A stretch of 64,000 nucleotides of DNA. It comes from CBDEVH01 sp965243565. Its GTDB lineage: Bacteria; Pseudomonadota; Gammaproteobacteria; Tethybacterales; Persebacteraceae. How positions within the stretch are numbered: the first letter of the stretch is position 1; every line of letters starts with the position of its first letter. The position numbers and the translations under genes are program-made. The DNA lies in assembly GCA_965243565.1 (NCBI GenBank), contig OZ251571.1, forward strand, positions 620,001 to 684,000. The letters are read 5' to 3'. The notes beneath the pieces were generated by a model. The model made no database searches, was not told the origin of the DNA, and saw nothing but the letters and a program-made list of their open reading frames with translations. Below, piece after piece: positions 53,325-61,565 of this stretch.

Positions 53325-54105
53325 TCACCAAGCCGTCAGTTGGTGAAGAAGGTTGTGCCTCCATTTGATTACGGTGTGGCATACGCCCTGCCAAATACGC
53401 TTGTCTACCTGCTATAACGGCGTGCTTCATTGCAGTTGCCATTTGTTCTGGTTTTTGTGCATGTGCCACAGCGGTATTCATTAATACACCATCGCAACCC
53501 AATTCCATGGCAATAGTGGCGTCGGATGCCGTTCCCACTCCTGCATCTACAATCACCGGAATGTCGGCATTGTCAATGATTAAACGCAAATTATGAGGAT
53601 TTATAATGCCCATACCAGAGCCAATTAACGATGCCAATGGCATAATAGCAACGCAACCCATGGCTTCTAGTTGCTTGGCAATAATTGGGTCATCACTGGT
53701 GTAAACCATGACCTGAAAACCATCGGCAATAAGCACCTTTGCTGCCTCTAGGGTTTGTACGACATCGGGGTATAAGCTGGTTTTATCGCCCAATACTTCT
53801 AATTTAACCAATGACGCACCGTCTAGCAGCTCACGCGCTAACTGTAACGTGCGTACTGCTGATTTTGCATCAAAACAACCTGCTGTATTGGGTAGAATGG
53901 TAAATTGCTCGGGCGGCAAGTAACTAAGTAAAGACTCTCCATCATCTTGTCCAATATTGGTGCGGCGTATTGCCACTGTAATTATTTGACTATCGCTGGC
54001 ATTCACCGCTGCCCGAGTTTGGTTAAAATCCTTGTATTTTCCCGTCCCTAGTAATAAACGAGAATCATAAGATTTTCCTGCTATTGTCAATTTTGTATTG
54101 CTCAT
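53317..54105 (-). CDS. thiG: Thiazole synthase
   Basis: ThiG builds the thiazole ring of thiamine from deoxyxylulose 5-phosphate, dehydroglycine and ThiS thiocarboxylate. Motifs: LLLGTGKYKDF, LPNTAGC, the Schiff-base lysine in LVKLEVLGD, and SGMGIINPHN, DAGVGTASDA. Length 262, the last ~20 residues divergent. It begins 3 nt after thiS. No thiO or thiH is seen nearby. Confidence 0.96.
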   Translation of the reverse strand: MSNTKLTIAGKSYDSRLLLGTGKYKDFNQTRAAVNASDSQIITVAIRRTNIGQDDGESLLSYLPPEQFTILPNTAGCFDAKSAVRTLQLARELLDGASLVKLEVLGDKTSLYPDVVQTLEAAKVLIADGFQVMVYTSDDPIIAKQLEAMGCVAIMPLASLIGSGMGIINPHNLRLIIDNADIPVIVDAGVGTASDATIAMELGCDGVLMNTAVAHAQKPEQMATAMKHAVIAGRQAYLAGRMPHRNQMEAQPSSPTDGLVSG

Positions 54106-54108
54106 TAT

Positions 54109-54312
54109 TTATCCACCACCCACTGCTGTTACAATTTCTATTATATCTCCTTGCTCTAACAGAACGGTGGTATGCCGACTTTTAGAGATAATTTCACCGT
54201 TTTTTTCGATGGCAATTTTTTTATTTTGTAGATCTAACTCTGCAATTAAATCAAGAATAGACTTTGATTTTGTCGATTCTTTTAATTTCCCATTAAGTGT
54301 GTAGGTGTACAT
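54109..54312 (-). CDS. thiS: Sulfur carrier protein ThiS
   Basis: ThiS is a 67-residue ubiquitin-fold sulfur carrier for thiazole formation. The C-terminus ends AVGGG, the Gly-Gly that is thiocarboxylated. ATG 54312 (MYTYTLNGKLK) is preferred over an upstream in-frame start because it gives the family length. It lies between the aldehyde dehydrogenase (10 nt) and thiG (3 nt). Confidence 0.93.
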   Translation of the reverse strand: MYTYTLNGKLKESTKSKSILDLIAELDLQNKKIAIEKNGEIISKSRHTTVLLEQGDIIEIVTAVGGG

Positions 54313-54322
54313 AAAAAATAAC

Positions 54323-55765
54323 TTAGCCGTTAATACCACTAATGGATTTTACATCTAAAAATTCTTCCAGTCCCCACTGTCCGCCCTCGCGTCCATTGCC
54401 GGATAACCCTTTGCCACCAAAAGGTGACTCTCTACCGCGAGAAGTACCGTTGACTTCGACCATGCCAGAATTTAGCTGTCGGACGATATGGTTTGCACGT
54501 TGGATATTGGCTGTTTGCAAATAATTGGTTAATCCATAATCCGTATCATTTGCCATTGCCACTGCTTCTTCTTCGTTTTCAAAAGGAGTGATGCACAGCA
54601 CAGGACCAAAAATTTCTTCTTTAGATACGGTCATATCAGGTGATACATCCGCAAAGATAGTTGGCTTAACAAAATAACCTTTGTCTAAACCGTCTGGCTT
54701 GCCAATGCCACCAAAAACCAATTTTGCTCCTTCATCAATACCTTGCTGAATAAGGCTTTGTATTTTATTGAATTGGAGCTCGGACACCACTGGACCAATA
54801 TGCTTGCCGCTATTGTCTGCTTTATCAACCGTTGTTTTTTTAGCCGTTTCTATTGCTGTGGCGACGGCTTTGTCGTAAATGCTTTTTTCTACCAACATGC
54901 GTGTTGGAGCATTACAAGACTGCCCTGAATTATTAAAACAATGCCGAACACCACGTACCACGGCATCGTCATCAGAATCGGCAAATATAAGATTAGCACC
55001 CTTACCGCCAAGTTCTAAACACACCCGTTTAATCCCCTCTGCGGCTGCTTTCATAATTAACCTACCAGCACGAGTAGAACCTGTAAACGAGACCATTGCA
55101 ATATCACAATGGCTAGATAAATCACTGCCAACACCAACACCATCGCCGTTAATCAAGTTAAACACACCTGCTGGCAATCCGATTTCATCAATCATCTCTG
55201 CCAATAACATAGATGACAAAGGTGACGTTTCGGACGGCTTTAATATCATCGTACAACCCGCAGCAATGGCAGGTGCGACCTTTAGCATGACTTGATTCAT
55301 TGGCCAATTCCACGGCGTAATTAACGCCACCACACCAATTGCTTCATAGCAAATCGTGTCAGTGCCGTTTCCATTGCCATTTGGCAGCTGTTTTTCAAAT
55401 AAAAAACTCTTCAGCGTTCGAATCGTTTGCTCTAAATGTGCTACCCCAGCCGCCGCTTGTGAAGAAATTGCCATATCAATGGGAGCACCCATTTCCATAG
55501 AAATAATTTGCCCCATCTCGTTTAAACGTCGTTTATAGACCGCTAATAGTTTTTCCAACATTGCCAACCTATCATCAACTGACGAGTTTTTCCACATCGG
55601 TAGTGCTCGTTTGGCTGCTGCAACCGCATTATTGGTATCGTCCGTATTACCCAAAGTAATCGTTGCGATTGATTCTTCGGTAGAAGGATTAATAACCTCG
55701 CACAAGGTAGTCGATTGAGGTTTGACCCAAGCCCCATCAATATAAAAATTATTTTTTTCTAGCAT
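54323..55765 (-). CDS. NAD(P)-dependent aldehyde dehydrogenase
   Basis: This 480-residue ALDH superfamily protein is intact: LITPWNWPMNQ, the catalytic Glu in CLELGGKGANL and the catalytic Cys in NNSGQSCNAPTR (about residue 284), then KEEIFGPVLCI and SPFGGKGLSGNGREGG. The substrate cannot be fixed; betaine aldehyde, semialdehydes and aromatic aldehydes are all known in related branches. It heads the operon leading into thiS-thiG-trmB and diverges from the FAD oxidoreductase gene across 346 bp. Confidence 0.92.
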   Translation of the reverse strand: MLEKNNFYIDGAWVKPQSTTLCEVINPSTEESIATITLGNTDDTNNAVAAAKRALPMWKNSSVDDRLAMLEKLLAVYKRRLNEMGQIISMEMGAPIDMAISSQAAAGVAHLEQTIRTLKSFLFEKQLPNGNGNGTDTICYEAIGVVALITPWNWPMNQVMLKVAPAIAAGCTMILKPSETSPLSSMLLAEMIDEIGLPAGVFNLINGDGVGVGSDLSSHCDIAMVSFTGSTRAGRLIMKAAAEGIKRVCLELGGKGANLIFADSDDDAVVRGVRHCFNNSGQSCNAPTRMLVEKSIYDKAVATAIETAKKTTVDKADNSGKHIGPVVSELQFNKIQSLIQQGIDEGAKLVFGGIGKPDGLDKGYFVKPTIFADVSPDMTVSKEEIFGPVLCITPFENEEEAVAMANDTDYGLTNYLQTANIQRANHIVRQLNSGMVEVNGTSRGRESPFGGKGLSGNGREGGQWGLEEFLDVKSISGING

Positions 55766-55847
55766 AGTCTGTAAATTTAAAAGATAAAATTAGAGTATTA
55801 ATTATATACTTTATAATCCTCAAAAAATGTAAATTAAGACAAGCCAC

Positions 55848-55943
55848 ATGACTAAAAAATTATTGTGCTGTGTTTTTGGTGCATGAGATATGGTGGCACT
55901 AACAGCAGTTGGTTTTATCCGTTACTTGTTAATGGGGGGATAG
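55848..55943 (+). pseudogene. Possible remnant of a small membrane protein gene
   Basis: The frame from ATG 55848 reads MTKKLLCCVFGA, then UGA, then DMVALTAVGFIRYLLMGG and a stop. The hydrophobic composition continues across the stop, as if it were a disrupted membrane segment. A TATAAT lies about 30 nt upstream. It is too short to assign to a family. Confidence 0.25.
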
Positions 55944-56010
55944 TTCGCATCGTCTCGAATTGGGTATTACGAATTGATTCGTTTGTATTGAGTGATTTTG
56001 TGCAAATTTT

Positions 56011-56034
56011 TGAATAAATGAATAAATGAATAAT
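56011..56034. repeat. 8-bp tandem repeat TGAATAAA
   Basis: Two exact copies of TGAATAAA are followed by TGAATAAT, in the region upstream of the FAD oxidoreductase gene. Confidence 0.7.
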
Positions 56035-56111
56035 TATAATTCAAAGATTATTAGCCTTAATAATAGGGTAAAATCAGTTAAATATAATATTAATTTTTAG
56101 GAGAATTTTTA

Positions 56112-57428
56112 ATGAGTATTACCAATCAATGTGAAATAGTTATTATTGGCGCCGGTATCCATGGTTTATCGACTGCATGGCACCTTGCTAAAACGCGCGG
56201 TCGTGGAGACGACATTATTGTGATTGATAAATCTAACCCTGGTGCAGGTGCGAGTGGTATTGCCTGTGGCGTTGTTCGTAATAATTATTTTCAGTCGGCT
56301 ATGCGTGAATTAATGGCACACAGTGTGCAAATTTGGGAAGACAATGCCGACGATTTAAACTATCACAGCGTAGGTTATTTGCAAATTTCACATGATGGCA
56401 TGTTGTCGGATGTCGAAAAAATTTATAAAGAGCAACAAGCAATAGGTTACGATTCCAGTTTTATTGTTGGTGCAAAAGAATCCGATGATTACATGAAAAG
56501 TATTTATTCCGATTGGCAGGCACCCGGTGTTACATCGGTATTACACGAAAAACGTGGTGGTTATGCCAATAATATGCGATCTGTTAAAGGCTTGGTTAAA
56601 AAACTCAATCAATACGGTGTTCAAGTGCAAGTTGGCACGACGGTTAAAGGATTTGAGCGCGACAGCGGTTCTAATGCGGTTCGTACAGTGATTACCGACA
56701 AAGGCAACATTACATGCTCGCAGGTTGTTGTTGCTACAGGTCCTTGGGTAAAAACTTTTTGGGATTATTTAGACTTACCAAACACCATTACCGTCAAAGC
56801 GGGTGATGTGGTCAATGACAATGTGGCAATGTGGCGTTATTGGGCATTGCAAGAAGGCACTCTAGGAGTAAAGCCTGATTTTCTAAGAAATAATAAAGGA
56901 GAAATGCCGCCTGTTACGCATTTGGACAGTAACCAACCGTTAATTGTGGATGGTGAGATGCTTACCGATAATTGGGGCATTTACTATAAGCCAGATCCTT
57001 ATTTTAATGGCGTTCAGGGCGGTGCTGCTCCTTACGAAATTACCCGTTCTGCGGACGAAGTTCAAGTTGATCCATATGGAGCAGAGTCGCCGGAGTTTAT
57101 TGTGGGTGAGAACTTTGCCAAAATGTGGACAGGGGCTTTGGCATTTGCTCAAAGTCGATTTGAAGGAAAACGTCCTTTGTTTAACGAAGAGCCATCGGGC
57201 GGTATTGGTTGTTTTACTGCTGATAGCTTCCCTATCTTTGATAGATTTTGTGACAACGTTTACTTTATTGCTGATTCAAATCATGGCTATAAAATGCTTG
57301 GTGTTGGTGCATTGGTGGCACAAGAATTATTAGGACATGAAGAATCTTTGCTTCGTCCATTTCGTTTCTCGCGTTATGCCAATGGTCAATTGCACGAAAC
57401 AAGCAGTAGCCCGTTTCCTTGGAGTTAA
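56112..57428 (+). CDS. SoxB-like FAD-dependent oxidoreductase (sarcosine/dimethylglycine type)
   Basis: This 438-residue flavoprotein of the DAO family starts with the dinucleotide motif VIIGAGIHGLSTAWHLA. It continues with VVRNNYFQSAMRELM, VVVATGPWVKTFW and the C-terminal FIADSNHGYKMLGVGALVAQELLG. It is closest in pattern to the beta subunit of heterotetrameric sarcosine oxidase, but no alpha, gamma or delta subunit gene is nearby. Likely substrates are N-methylated amino acids such as dimethylglycine or sarcosine, or another secondary amine. A good AGGAGAA site and a TATAAT precede it. The AllA-like gene follows after ~50 nt. Confidence 0.8.
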   Translation: MSITNQCEIVIIGAGIHGLSTAWHLAKTRGRGDDIIVIDKSNPGAGASGIACGVVRNNYFQSAMRELMAHSVQIWEDNADDLNYHSVGYLQISHDGMLSDVEKIYKEQQAIGYDSSFIVGAKESDDYMKSIYSDWQAPGVTSVLHEKRGGYANNMRSVKGLVKKLNQYGVQVQVGTTVKGFERDSGSNAVRTVITDKGNITCSQVVVATGPWVKTFWDYLDLPNTITVKAGDVVNDNVAMWRYWALQEGTLGVKPDFLRNNKGEMPPVTHLDSNQPLIVDGEMLTDNWGIYYKPDPYFNGVQGGAAPYEITRSADEVQVDPYGAESPEFIVGENFAKMWTGALAFAQSRFEGKRPLFNEEPSGGIGCFTADSFPIFDRFCDNVYFIADSNHGYKMLGVGALVAQELLGHEESLLRPFRFSRYANGQLHETSSSPFPWS

Positions 57429-57444
57429 TCTTTTAAACAGTACA

Positions 57445-57482
57445 CACTGTAATTGTATGCTTAGGTGAGTAGAATTACAGTG
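57445..57482 (+). promoter_or_regulatory. Inverted repeat enclosing the start site of the AllA-like gene
   Basis: CACTGTAATT (57445-57454) and AATTACAGTG (57473-57482) form a perfect 10-bp dyad with an 18-nt loop. The loop contains AGGTGAG (57463-57469), a Shine-Dalgarno-like site, and the right arm ends with GTG 57480-57482, the likely start codon. As RNA this would hide the start codon; as DNA it could be an operator. Confidence 0.5.
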
Positions 57483-57986
57483 CCGTTAACAGAGCCATTA
57501 ACAAAGCAAATAGTTCCACGTTTACTAACCGCCGATGCTTTTCGTGCATTTGGCGAGATTATTTGCATACCCGACAATGCTGTGGCTATTGATATAAATA
57601 GCGACACCTGTTTGCGTTATGATGGCTTAGGGCATATCGATGTTGAAGGTGAATCAGGGATAAGTATATTTAAGGCACAAGCACGGCAGTCACCCTTTAA
57701 TATCGAATTACTCGAAAGGCATCCATTGGGCAGTCAAGCCTTTGTGCCATTGGGCGAGGTTAACTATATTGTGGTGGTTGCTCCCGATAAAAATAATATG
57801 CCAGATTGGAATAATCTACAGGCATTTTATACGACTCAAGGCATTAACTTTTATAGGAATATATGGCATCACCCGTTAATAACCACTGAAAAACAAAGCG
57901 ATTTTTTAGTCATTGACCGCCTTAGCAGCAATAAAGGAAATAACCTAGAAGAAGCCAGCAACACCCCTATACAAATTATTTTTTAA
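57480..57986 (+). CDS. allA: Ureidoglycolate lyase family protein (AllA-like)
   Basis: This 168-residue protein of the ureidoglycolate lyase family has the conserved LLERHPLGSQAFVPLG, VVVAPD, NFYRNIWHHPL and DFLVIDR. Ureidoglycolate lyase splits ureidoglycolate to glyoxylate and urea in allantoin use. No other allantoin gene is visible, and the partner here is a SoxB-like oxidoreductase, so another role is possible. I start at GTG 57480, which has AGGTGAG about 10 nt ahead; an in-frame GTG at 57465 would add 5 residues but lacks a site. Confidence 0.85.
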   Translation: MPLTEPLTKQIVPRLLTADAFRAFGEIICIPDNAVAIDINSDTCLRYDGLGHIDVEGESGISIFKAQARQSPFNIELLERHPLGSQAFVPLGEVNYIVVVAPDKNNMPDWNNLQAFYTTQGINFYRNIWHHPLITTEKQSDFLVIDRLSSNKGNNLEEASNTPIQIIF

Positions 57987-58041
57987 TCAGTCATTTTCTA
58001 GCTGCCATAGTGGTTTTGATGAAAAAAAATCAGCAAAGCGG

Positions 58042-58050
58042 TGGTATAAT
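58042..58050 (+). promoter_or_regulatory. Extended -10 promoter of the small secreted protein
   Basis: TGG-TATAAT, a perfect extended -10, lies about 30 nt ahead of the GTG start at 58082. Confidence 0.55.
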
Positions 58051-58081
58051 TTACGCTATGCTTTTTAAAAAGGAGATGCGT

Positions 58082-58330
58082 GTGAAAAAAACAATTTTGG
58101 CAATTACATTGGTGGCTTTTTGTGCGCCTACACTAGCCGATGATCAAAATAAATACGACTGTGAGATTGCAGAAGCCGATCAATTTGCAGAGGAAGCCTC
58201 TAATCCAATTCTTGGGATAATGATTCTTCCAATTAAAATGCTGATTGCTACTACATGGATACCTCGTTGCTTAGCGCAACCTACTGTTAAATTAATTAAA
58301 AGGATTGAAGACCACAGCGTTGGTAAATAA
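58082..58330 (+). CDS. Small secreted or periplasmic protein, unknown function
   Basis: This is an 82-residue protein with a classical signal peptide (MKKTILAITLVAFCAPTLA, cleavage before DD). The mature chain of ~63 residues contains two cysteines (YDCE and PRCL), a hydrophobic middle (NPILGIMILPIKMLIATTW) and a basic end. GTG 58082 is chosen since AAGGAG lies 6 nt ahead; the ATG two codons earlier directly abuts that site. It is a single-gene unit with its own promoter and a hairpin behind. No family recognised. Confidence 0.7.
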   Translation: MKKTILAITLVAFCAPTLADDQNKYDCEIAEADQFAEEASNPILGIMILPIKMLIATTWIPRCLAQPTVKLIKRIEDHSVGK

Positions 58331-58336
58331 AACCTT

Positions 58337-58397
58337 TTATTAATTATTACCTTATTTTATTGCCTTACTTTATTAAGTAAGGTAAATTAATAATAAA
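58337..58397. terminator. Long imperfect inverted repeat between convergent genes
   Basis: Outer arms TTATTAATTATTACCTTA / TAAGGTAAATTAATAA (with a 2-nt bulge) surround an inner hairpin CCTTACTT / AAGTAAGG at 58363-58382. It lies between the secreted-protein gene and udg and probably serves as a bidirectional terminator, though it is A+T-rich. Confidence 0.45.
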
Positions 58398-58419
58398 AAC
58401 AGTTTCTTTTGTAGGGGAG

Positions 58420-59115
58420 TTAGTCCTCTTCACCTTTTAAAATGTTGCATATAAAGCAACAATCTTCCCACATTTTCCTTTTTTCGAGAGGGTTTCTTAA
58501 TAGATAGGCTGGGTGATACGTAGCAATAAGCGGAATTCCTTTATAATCGTGTAACTTTTGTCGGAGCTGGCTGATAGATGTTTCATCTTGCAATAAATGG
58601 GTGGTTGCAGTTTTTCCTAGAGCAACAATTAATTTTGGTTGTGCTAGCTCGATTTGTCGTTCTAAATAAGGCATACACTGTGTGACTTCAGCAGTGGTTG
58701 GTACGCGGTTATTTGGCGGGCGACATTTTACGATATTGCTAATGTATATTGACTGTCGGCGTGATAATTTAATAGAATACAAAATTTCATCTAATAATTT
58801 TCCGGCTTCGCCAACAAAAGGCTCACCTTTAATATCTTCTTCGCGTCCGGGACCTTCTCCAACAATAAATACATCGGGTTGTTGATTGCCAACACCAAAT
58901 ACAGTGTTTTGTCGTTGCTGATGCAACTCACAGAGCGTACAATTTTTAACTTTTTCTCGCAATGGCAGCCATTGTAGTTTTTTTATCGATACAGTGGGAT
59001 TGATTGTCTTATTTAAAACGGAGACTTTTTTTTGAATATATTGTTCTTGTTGCAAGCGGGCTTTCTCTCGCCAAATTGGAGATATGCCGAGTTCTTTGTA
59101 AAATTCAGGACGCAT
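58420..59115 (-). CDS. Uracil-DNA glycosylase, family 4 (Fe-S)
   Basis: This 231-residue UDG of family 4 (also called UdgA) removes uracil from DNA. Motif A GEGPGREEDIKGEPFVG and motif B HPAYLLRNP are present, with candidate cluster cysteines in CTLC, KCRPP and a distal Cys. The first ~65 residues are an extra basic N-terminal region. It is the last gene of the six-gene minus-strand operon and overlaps tsaB by 11 nt. Confidence 0.93.
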   Translation of the reverse strand: MRPEFYKELGISPIWREKARLQQEQYIQKKVSVLNKTINPTVSIKKLQWLPLREKVKNCTLCELHQQRQNTVFGVGNQQPDVFIVGEGPGREEDIKGEPFVGEAGKLLDEILYSIKLSRRQSIYISNIVKCRPPNNRVPTTAEVTQCMPYLERQIELAQPKLIVALGKTATTHLLQDETSISQLRQKLHDYKGIPLIATYHPAYLLRNPLEKRKMWEDCCFICNILKGEED

Positions 59116-59803
59116 TATTTTTTAATTGTTGGCGTTCTTTGATTGTTTTTGCGATTTTTTTACGTGCGTAAATGGGCTGAGCATCAATAGGTGGCGTAAA
59201 TTGTTCTGTATGATACATATTGATGGCAGTGGTGGCGATGTGTTTGGCATTTGTCCATTCTATATGACCGAGTGTTGCTTTTCCAAGCAAATGCGGCGAC
59301 TTTTTAAAACCACTGCCACAAGCATGTAATATATTTTTTTGTGGTGGTGGTGACGTGTTATTGGCTATTGTGGTCGGATTTTTGTCTAACACCCAATCTA
59401 GTTGCTCACGTTTACAAGTTCCCCAATAGACGTGGTCTTTATGGGCGGGATATGCTATTTTTACCAGTGTCGCATTGTTGTCAAAATTAGCGTTGGCAAG
59501 TGCGCAAAATGCAGGCACGGCTATTAATTGTTTTTTGTTGGCATAAGCAAAACTTCGGGCAATAGCGCAAATTAGCCTTAATGCCGAAAATTTACCGGGA
59601 CCTGCATTAAATGCAAAAACATCAATTTGTGGGAGTGTTATTTGGGCGGTAAGTAATGCATCGCTGATAAGAGGCAGTGCGACAGTGGCGTGGTAGTTCG
59701 CTATTATTTTCTTGTAAATAATAGCCGATTCTGTATTTAAATCGGCAACAATGGCACAGGAAAAGGTTTCGTTGCAACTGTCAATTGCCAATAAAGTTGT
59801 CAT
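59105..59803 (-). CDS. tsaB: tRNA threonylcarbamoyladenosine biosynthesis protein TsaB
   Basis: TsaB, an ASKHA-fold protein, scaffolds TsaD in making t6A in tRNA. The N-terminus TTLLAIDSCNETFSCAIV and AFNAGPGKFSALRLICAIARSFAY match the family, but the usual GPGSFTGLR loop reads GPGKFSALR. ATG 59803 (232 residues) is preferred over a start 13 codons earlier that would overlap folK. The rimI gene often found after tsaB is missing; udg follows. Confidence 0.87.
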   Translation of the reverse strand: MTTLLAIDSCNETFSCAIVADLNTESAIIYKKIIANYHATVALPLISDALLTAQITLPQIDVFAFNAGPGKFSALRLICAIARSFAYANKKQLIAVPAFCALANANFDNNATLVKIAYPAHKDHVYWGTCKREQLDWVLDKNPTTIANNTSPPPQKNILHACGSGFKKSPHLLGKATLGHIEWTNAKHIATTAINMYHTEQFTPPIDAQPIYARKKIAKTIKERQQLKNNAS

Positions 59804-59826
59804 TCTGATTGGGCTTGATAACGCAT

Positions 59827-60333
59827 TTAATAGACAGCACAATGGCTATTGACAATCAATAAATTTTGATCGGTCCATTGCTTGCGCGCTTTTAGTATTG
59901 CTTTATAGCGGACAAATTGAGTCGGACGATGTTTTAAAATATCAGCCAAAGGTTGCAATACAAAGGCACGTTTATTAATTCTAGGATGAGGGATTTGCAA
60001 TAGTCGGTGTTTTATAACGGCGTTGCCGTGGTAAAGATAATCAAGGTCTAAATAACGTGGGGCGTTTTTTTTTCGTATTTTTTTTTGTATTTTTAATTCA
60101 ATGCGACGAATCGACGCATGTAATTGTTTGGGCGAGCGTATTGATTGCAGCTCTGCTACCGCATTAAAATAATATCTTTGCTTTCCCGGGCAACCTAAGG
60201 GTTCGGTTTGGTAAATGGGAGAAAAACCACTTAAATAGCAAGAAGGGATTTTTGCAAGTTCTGCTTTTGCGGTTTTTAGTTTTTTAAAAGATTGTCCTCG
60301 GTTGCTGCCCAAACCAATATAGAGTCGGGTCAT
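59827..60333 (-). CDS. folK: 2-amino-4-hydroxy-6-hydroxymethyldihydropteridine pyrophosphokinase
   Basis: FolK transfers pyrophosphate to the pterin in folate synthesis. Motifs: YIGLGSNRGQ, YQTEPLGCPGKQRYYFNAV, the metal-binding APRYLDLDYLYHG and IPHPRINKRAFVLQPLADI; length 168. Its ATG overlaps the pcnB stop (ATGA). PcnB-FolK is a conserved pair. Confidence 0.95.
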   Translation of the reverse strand: MTRLYIGLGSNRGQSFKKLKTAKAELAKIPSCYLSGFSPIYQTEPLGCPGKQRYYFNAVAELQSIRSPKQLHASIRRIELKIQKKIRKKNAPRYLDLDYLYHGNAVIKHRLLQIPHPRINKRAFVLQPLADILKHRPTQFVRYKAILKARKQWTDQNLLIVNSHCAVY

Positions 60334-61565
60334 GCTGGTTTTTTCTTTTTTCGAGCGGGCAGCATGGATATCATTCGTTTTTTTTCTGCGGCATTGGCTT
60401 CAACGTATTGTGCCCACCAGCTAGCGGTTTGAGCAGCACCTTCATCACGACGGCAGGTGGCAAAAGCCAGTGCTCTGTCAAAATATTGGCGGTTGCTAAT
60501 TGAATAGGCGTTGCGTTGACTAAATACCGTTTTCATGCGGACTTGTAAAAAATAAATATCTTTTATGCGAGAGATAATTTGCTTGGGAATAATTTTATTA
60601 TCAAAAAATGAGGTTTGGTGAATGGCTTGTTCCATTGCTTCATAATCAGTTGATGATGTTGCTGTCAATTCTTGCCAAAGGGCAAATGTTTCGTCCCAAA
60701 ACAGTGCAGCAAGAATAAAAGTGAGTGAATGCTCTCGTTTTTCGGCATATCGTCTATCGTTTTCGGCAGTAACCGAAAAGAAAAATCCATTTTCTCTTTC
60801 TAGGGCAGGCAATACGTATTGGACAATGCCATAGTTTTGCCATTTTTTTAAAATTCTGGCACTGGCACCAGAATTAAAGACTTTGATAAATTCATCAAAT
60901 AATCGGGCGGAGGCAACATCTGTTAGTAAATGGGCTTGTGAATGAAAGGTGTTAATAATTTTTTTATCGATTTCTAGTCCAATTTTTTCAGACAAGCGAA
61001 TGGCACGCAAAATGCGAACTGAATCTTCTTCCATGCGTACTTGAGGCTTACCTAGCATAATTAATTGACGCGATTTAATATCCTTTATGCCATTAACATA
61101 ATCAATAATTTTTTCATCAAATGGATTGTAGAGTAGGGCATTGGCGGTAAAGTCGCGTCGCCATGCGTCTTCGAAAGCAGTGCCGTAAGTGGTTTTTTTG
61201 TTTTTGCTGTCACCGCGAAAAGTCGTAATTTCTAAAATATTATTTTTGTGGGCTTGATTGTGTTGTGCTGGATAAATATGTACGATGGGAAAACGTCTGC
61301 CAATAATACGTGCTCGCCTTTTAAAGATACTTTTGATCTCTTCAGGTAGGGCATTGGTGGCAATATCAATGTCTTTAAATTTAAAGTTAAGCAGTGCATC
61401 GCGGACCGCTCCACCTACCACATAGGCTTCGTACCCATTACTTTGTAAGGTTTCGATGGTTTTTAAAGCATGTTTAGAGAGCATCTCTCGGCTTATGTTG
61501 TAGCGTAGGCTCGACACAACACGCGGTTTTTTTGAAGTAAGCCATTTTTTAATAGGGAGTATCAT
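60330..61565 (-). CDS. pcnB: Poly(A) polymerase I
   Basis: PcnB adds 3' poly(A) tails that speed RNA decay. The nucleotidyltransferase core has YVVGGAVRDALLNFKFKDIDIAT, with metal Asp residues in DID, and RRDFTANALLY. NPFDEKIIDYVNGIKDI and the C-terminal basic tail (ARKKKKPA) also fit. The N-terminal NISREMLSKHALKTIETL is as in PcnB rather than CCA-adding enzymes. 411 residues; overlaps ispA by 4 nt (ATGA). Confidence 0.93.
   Translation of the reverse strand: MILPIKKWLTSKKPRVVSSLRYNISREMLSKHALKTIETLQSNGYEAYVVGGAVRDALLNFKFKDIDIATNALPEEIKSIFKRRARIIGRRFPIVHIYPAQHNQAHKNNILEITTFRGDSKNKKTTYGTAFEDAWRRDFTANALLYNPFDEKIIDYVNGIKDIKSRQLIMLGKPQVRMEEDSVRILRAIRLSEKIGLEIDKKIINTFHSQAHLLTDVASARLFDEFIKVFNSGASARILKKWQNYGIVQYVLPALERENGFFFSVTAENDRRYAEKREHSLTFILAALFWDETFALWQELTATSSTDYEAMEQAIHQTSFFDNKIIPKQIISRIKDIYFLQVRMKTVFSQRNAYSISNRQYFDRALAFATCRRDEGAAQTASWWAQYVEANAAEKKRMISMLPARKKKKPA

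Larger units (their letters stand above)
55766..56111. other. 346-bp divergent regulatory region between aldehyde dehydrogenase and FAD oxidoreductase
   Basis: Very A+T-rich. It holds a TATAAT for each direction (minus strand at 55801-55806, plus strand at 55812-55817 and 56083-56088), an 8-bp repeat at 56011-56034 and a short broken reading frame at 55848-55943. The FAD oxidoreductase has AGGAGAA 6-12 nt before its ATG. Confidence 0.6.

Noticed and set aside
55884..55886. UGA as selenocysteine codon
   Set aside because: No selenocysteine insertion element or selenoprotein family is recognisable; a broken gene is simpler.
56112..57428. FAD oxidoreductase as ThiO (glycine oxidase) for the nearby thiS-thiG genes
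   Set aside because: It is longer than ThiO, lies on the other strand in a separate unit, and its N-terminal and C-terminal patterns fit SoxB-like enzymes better.
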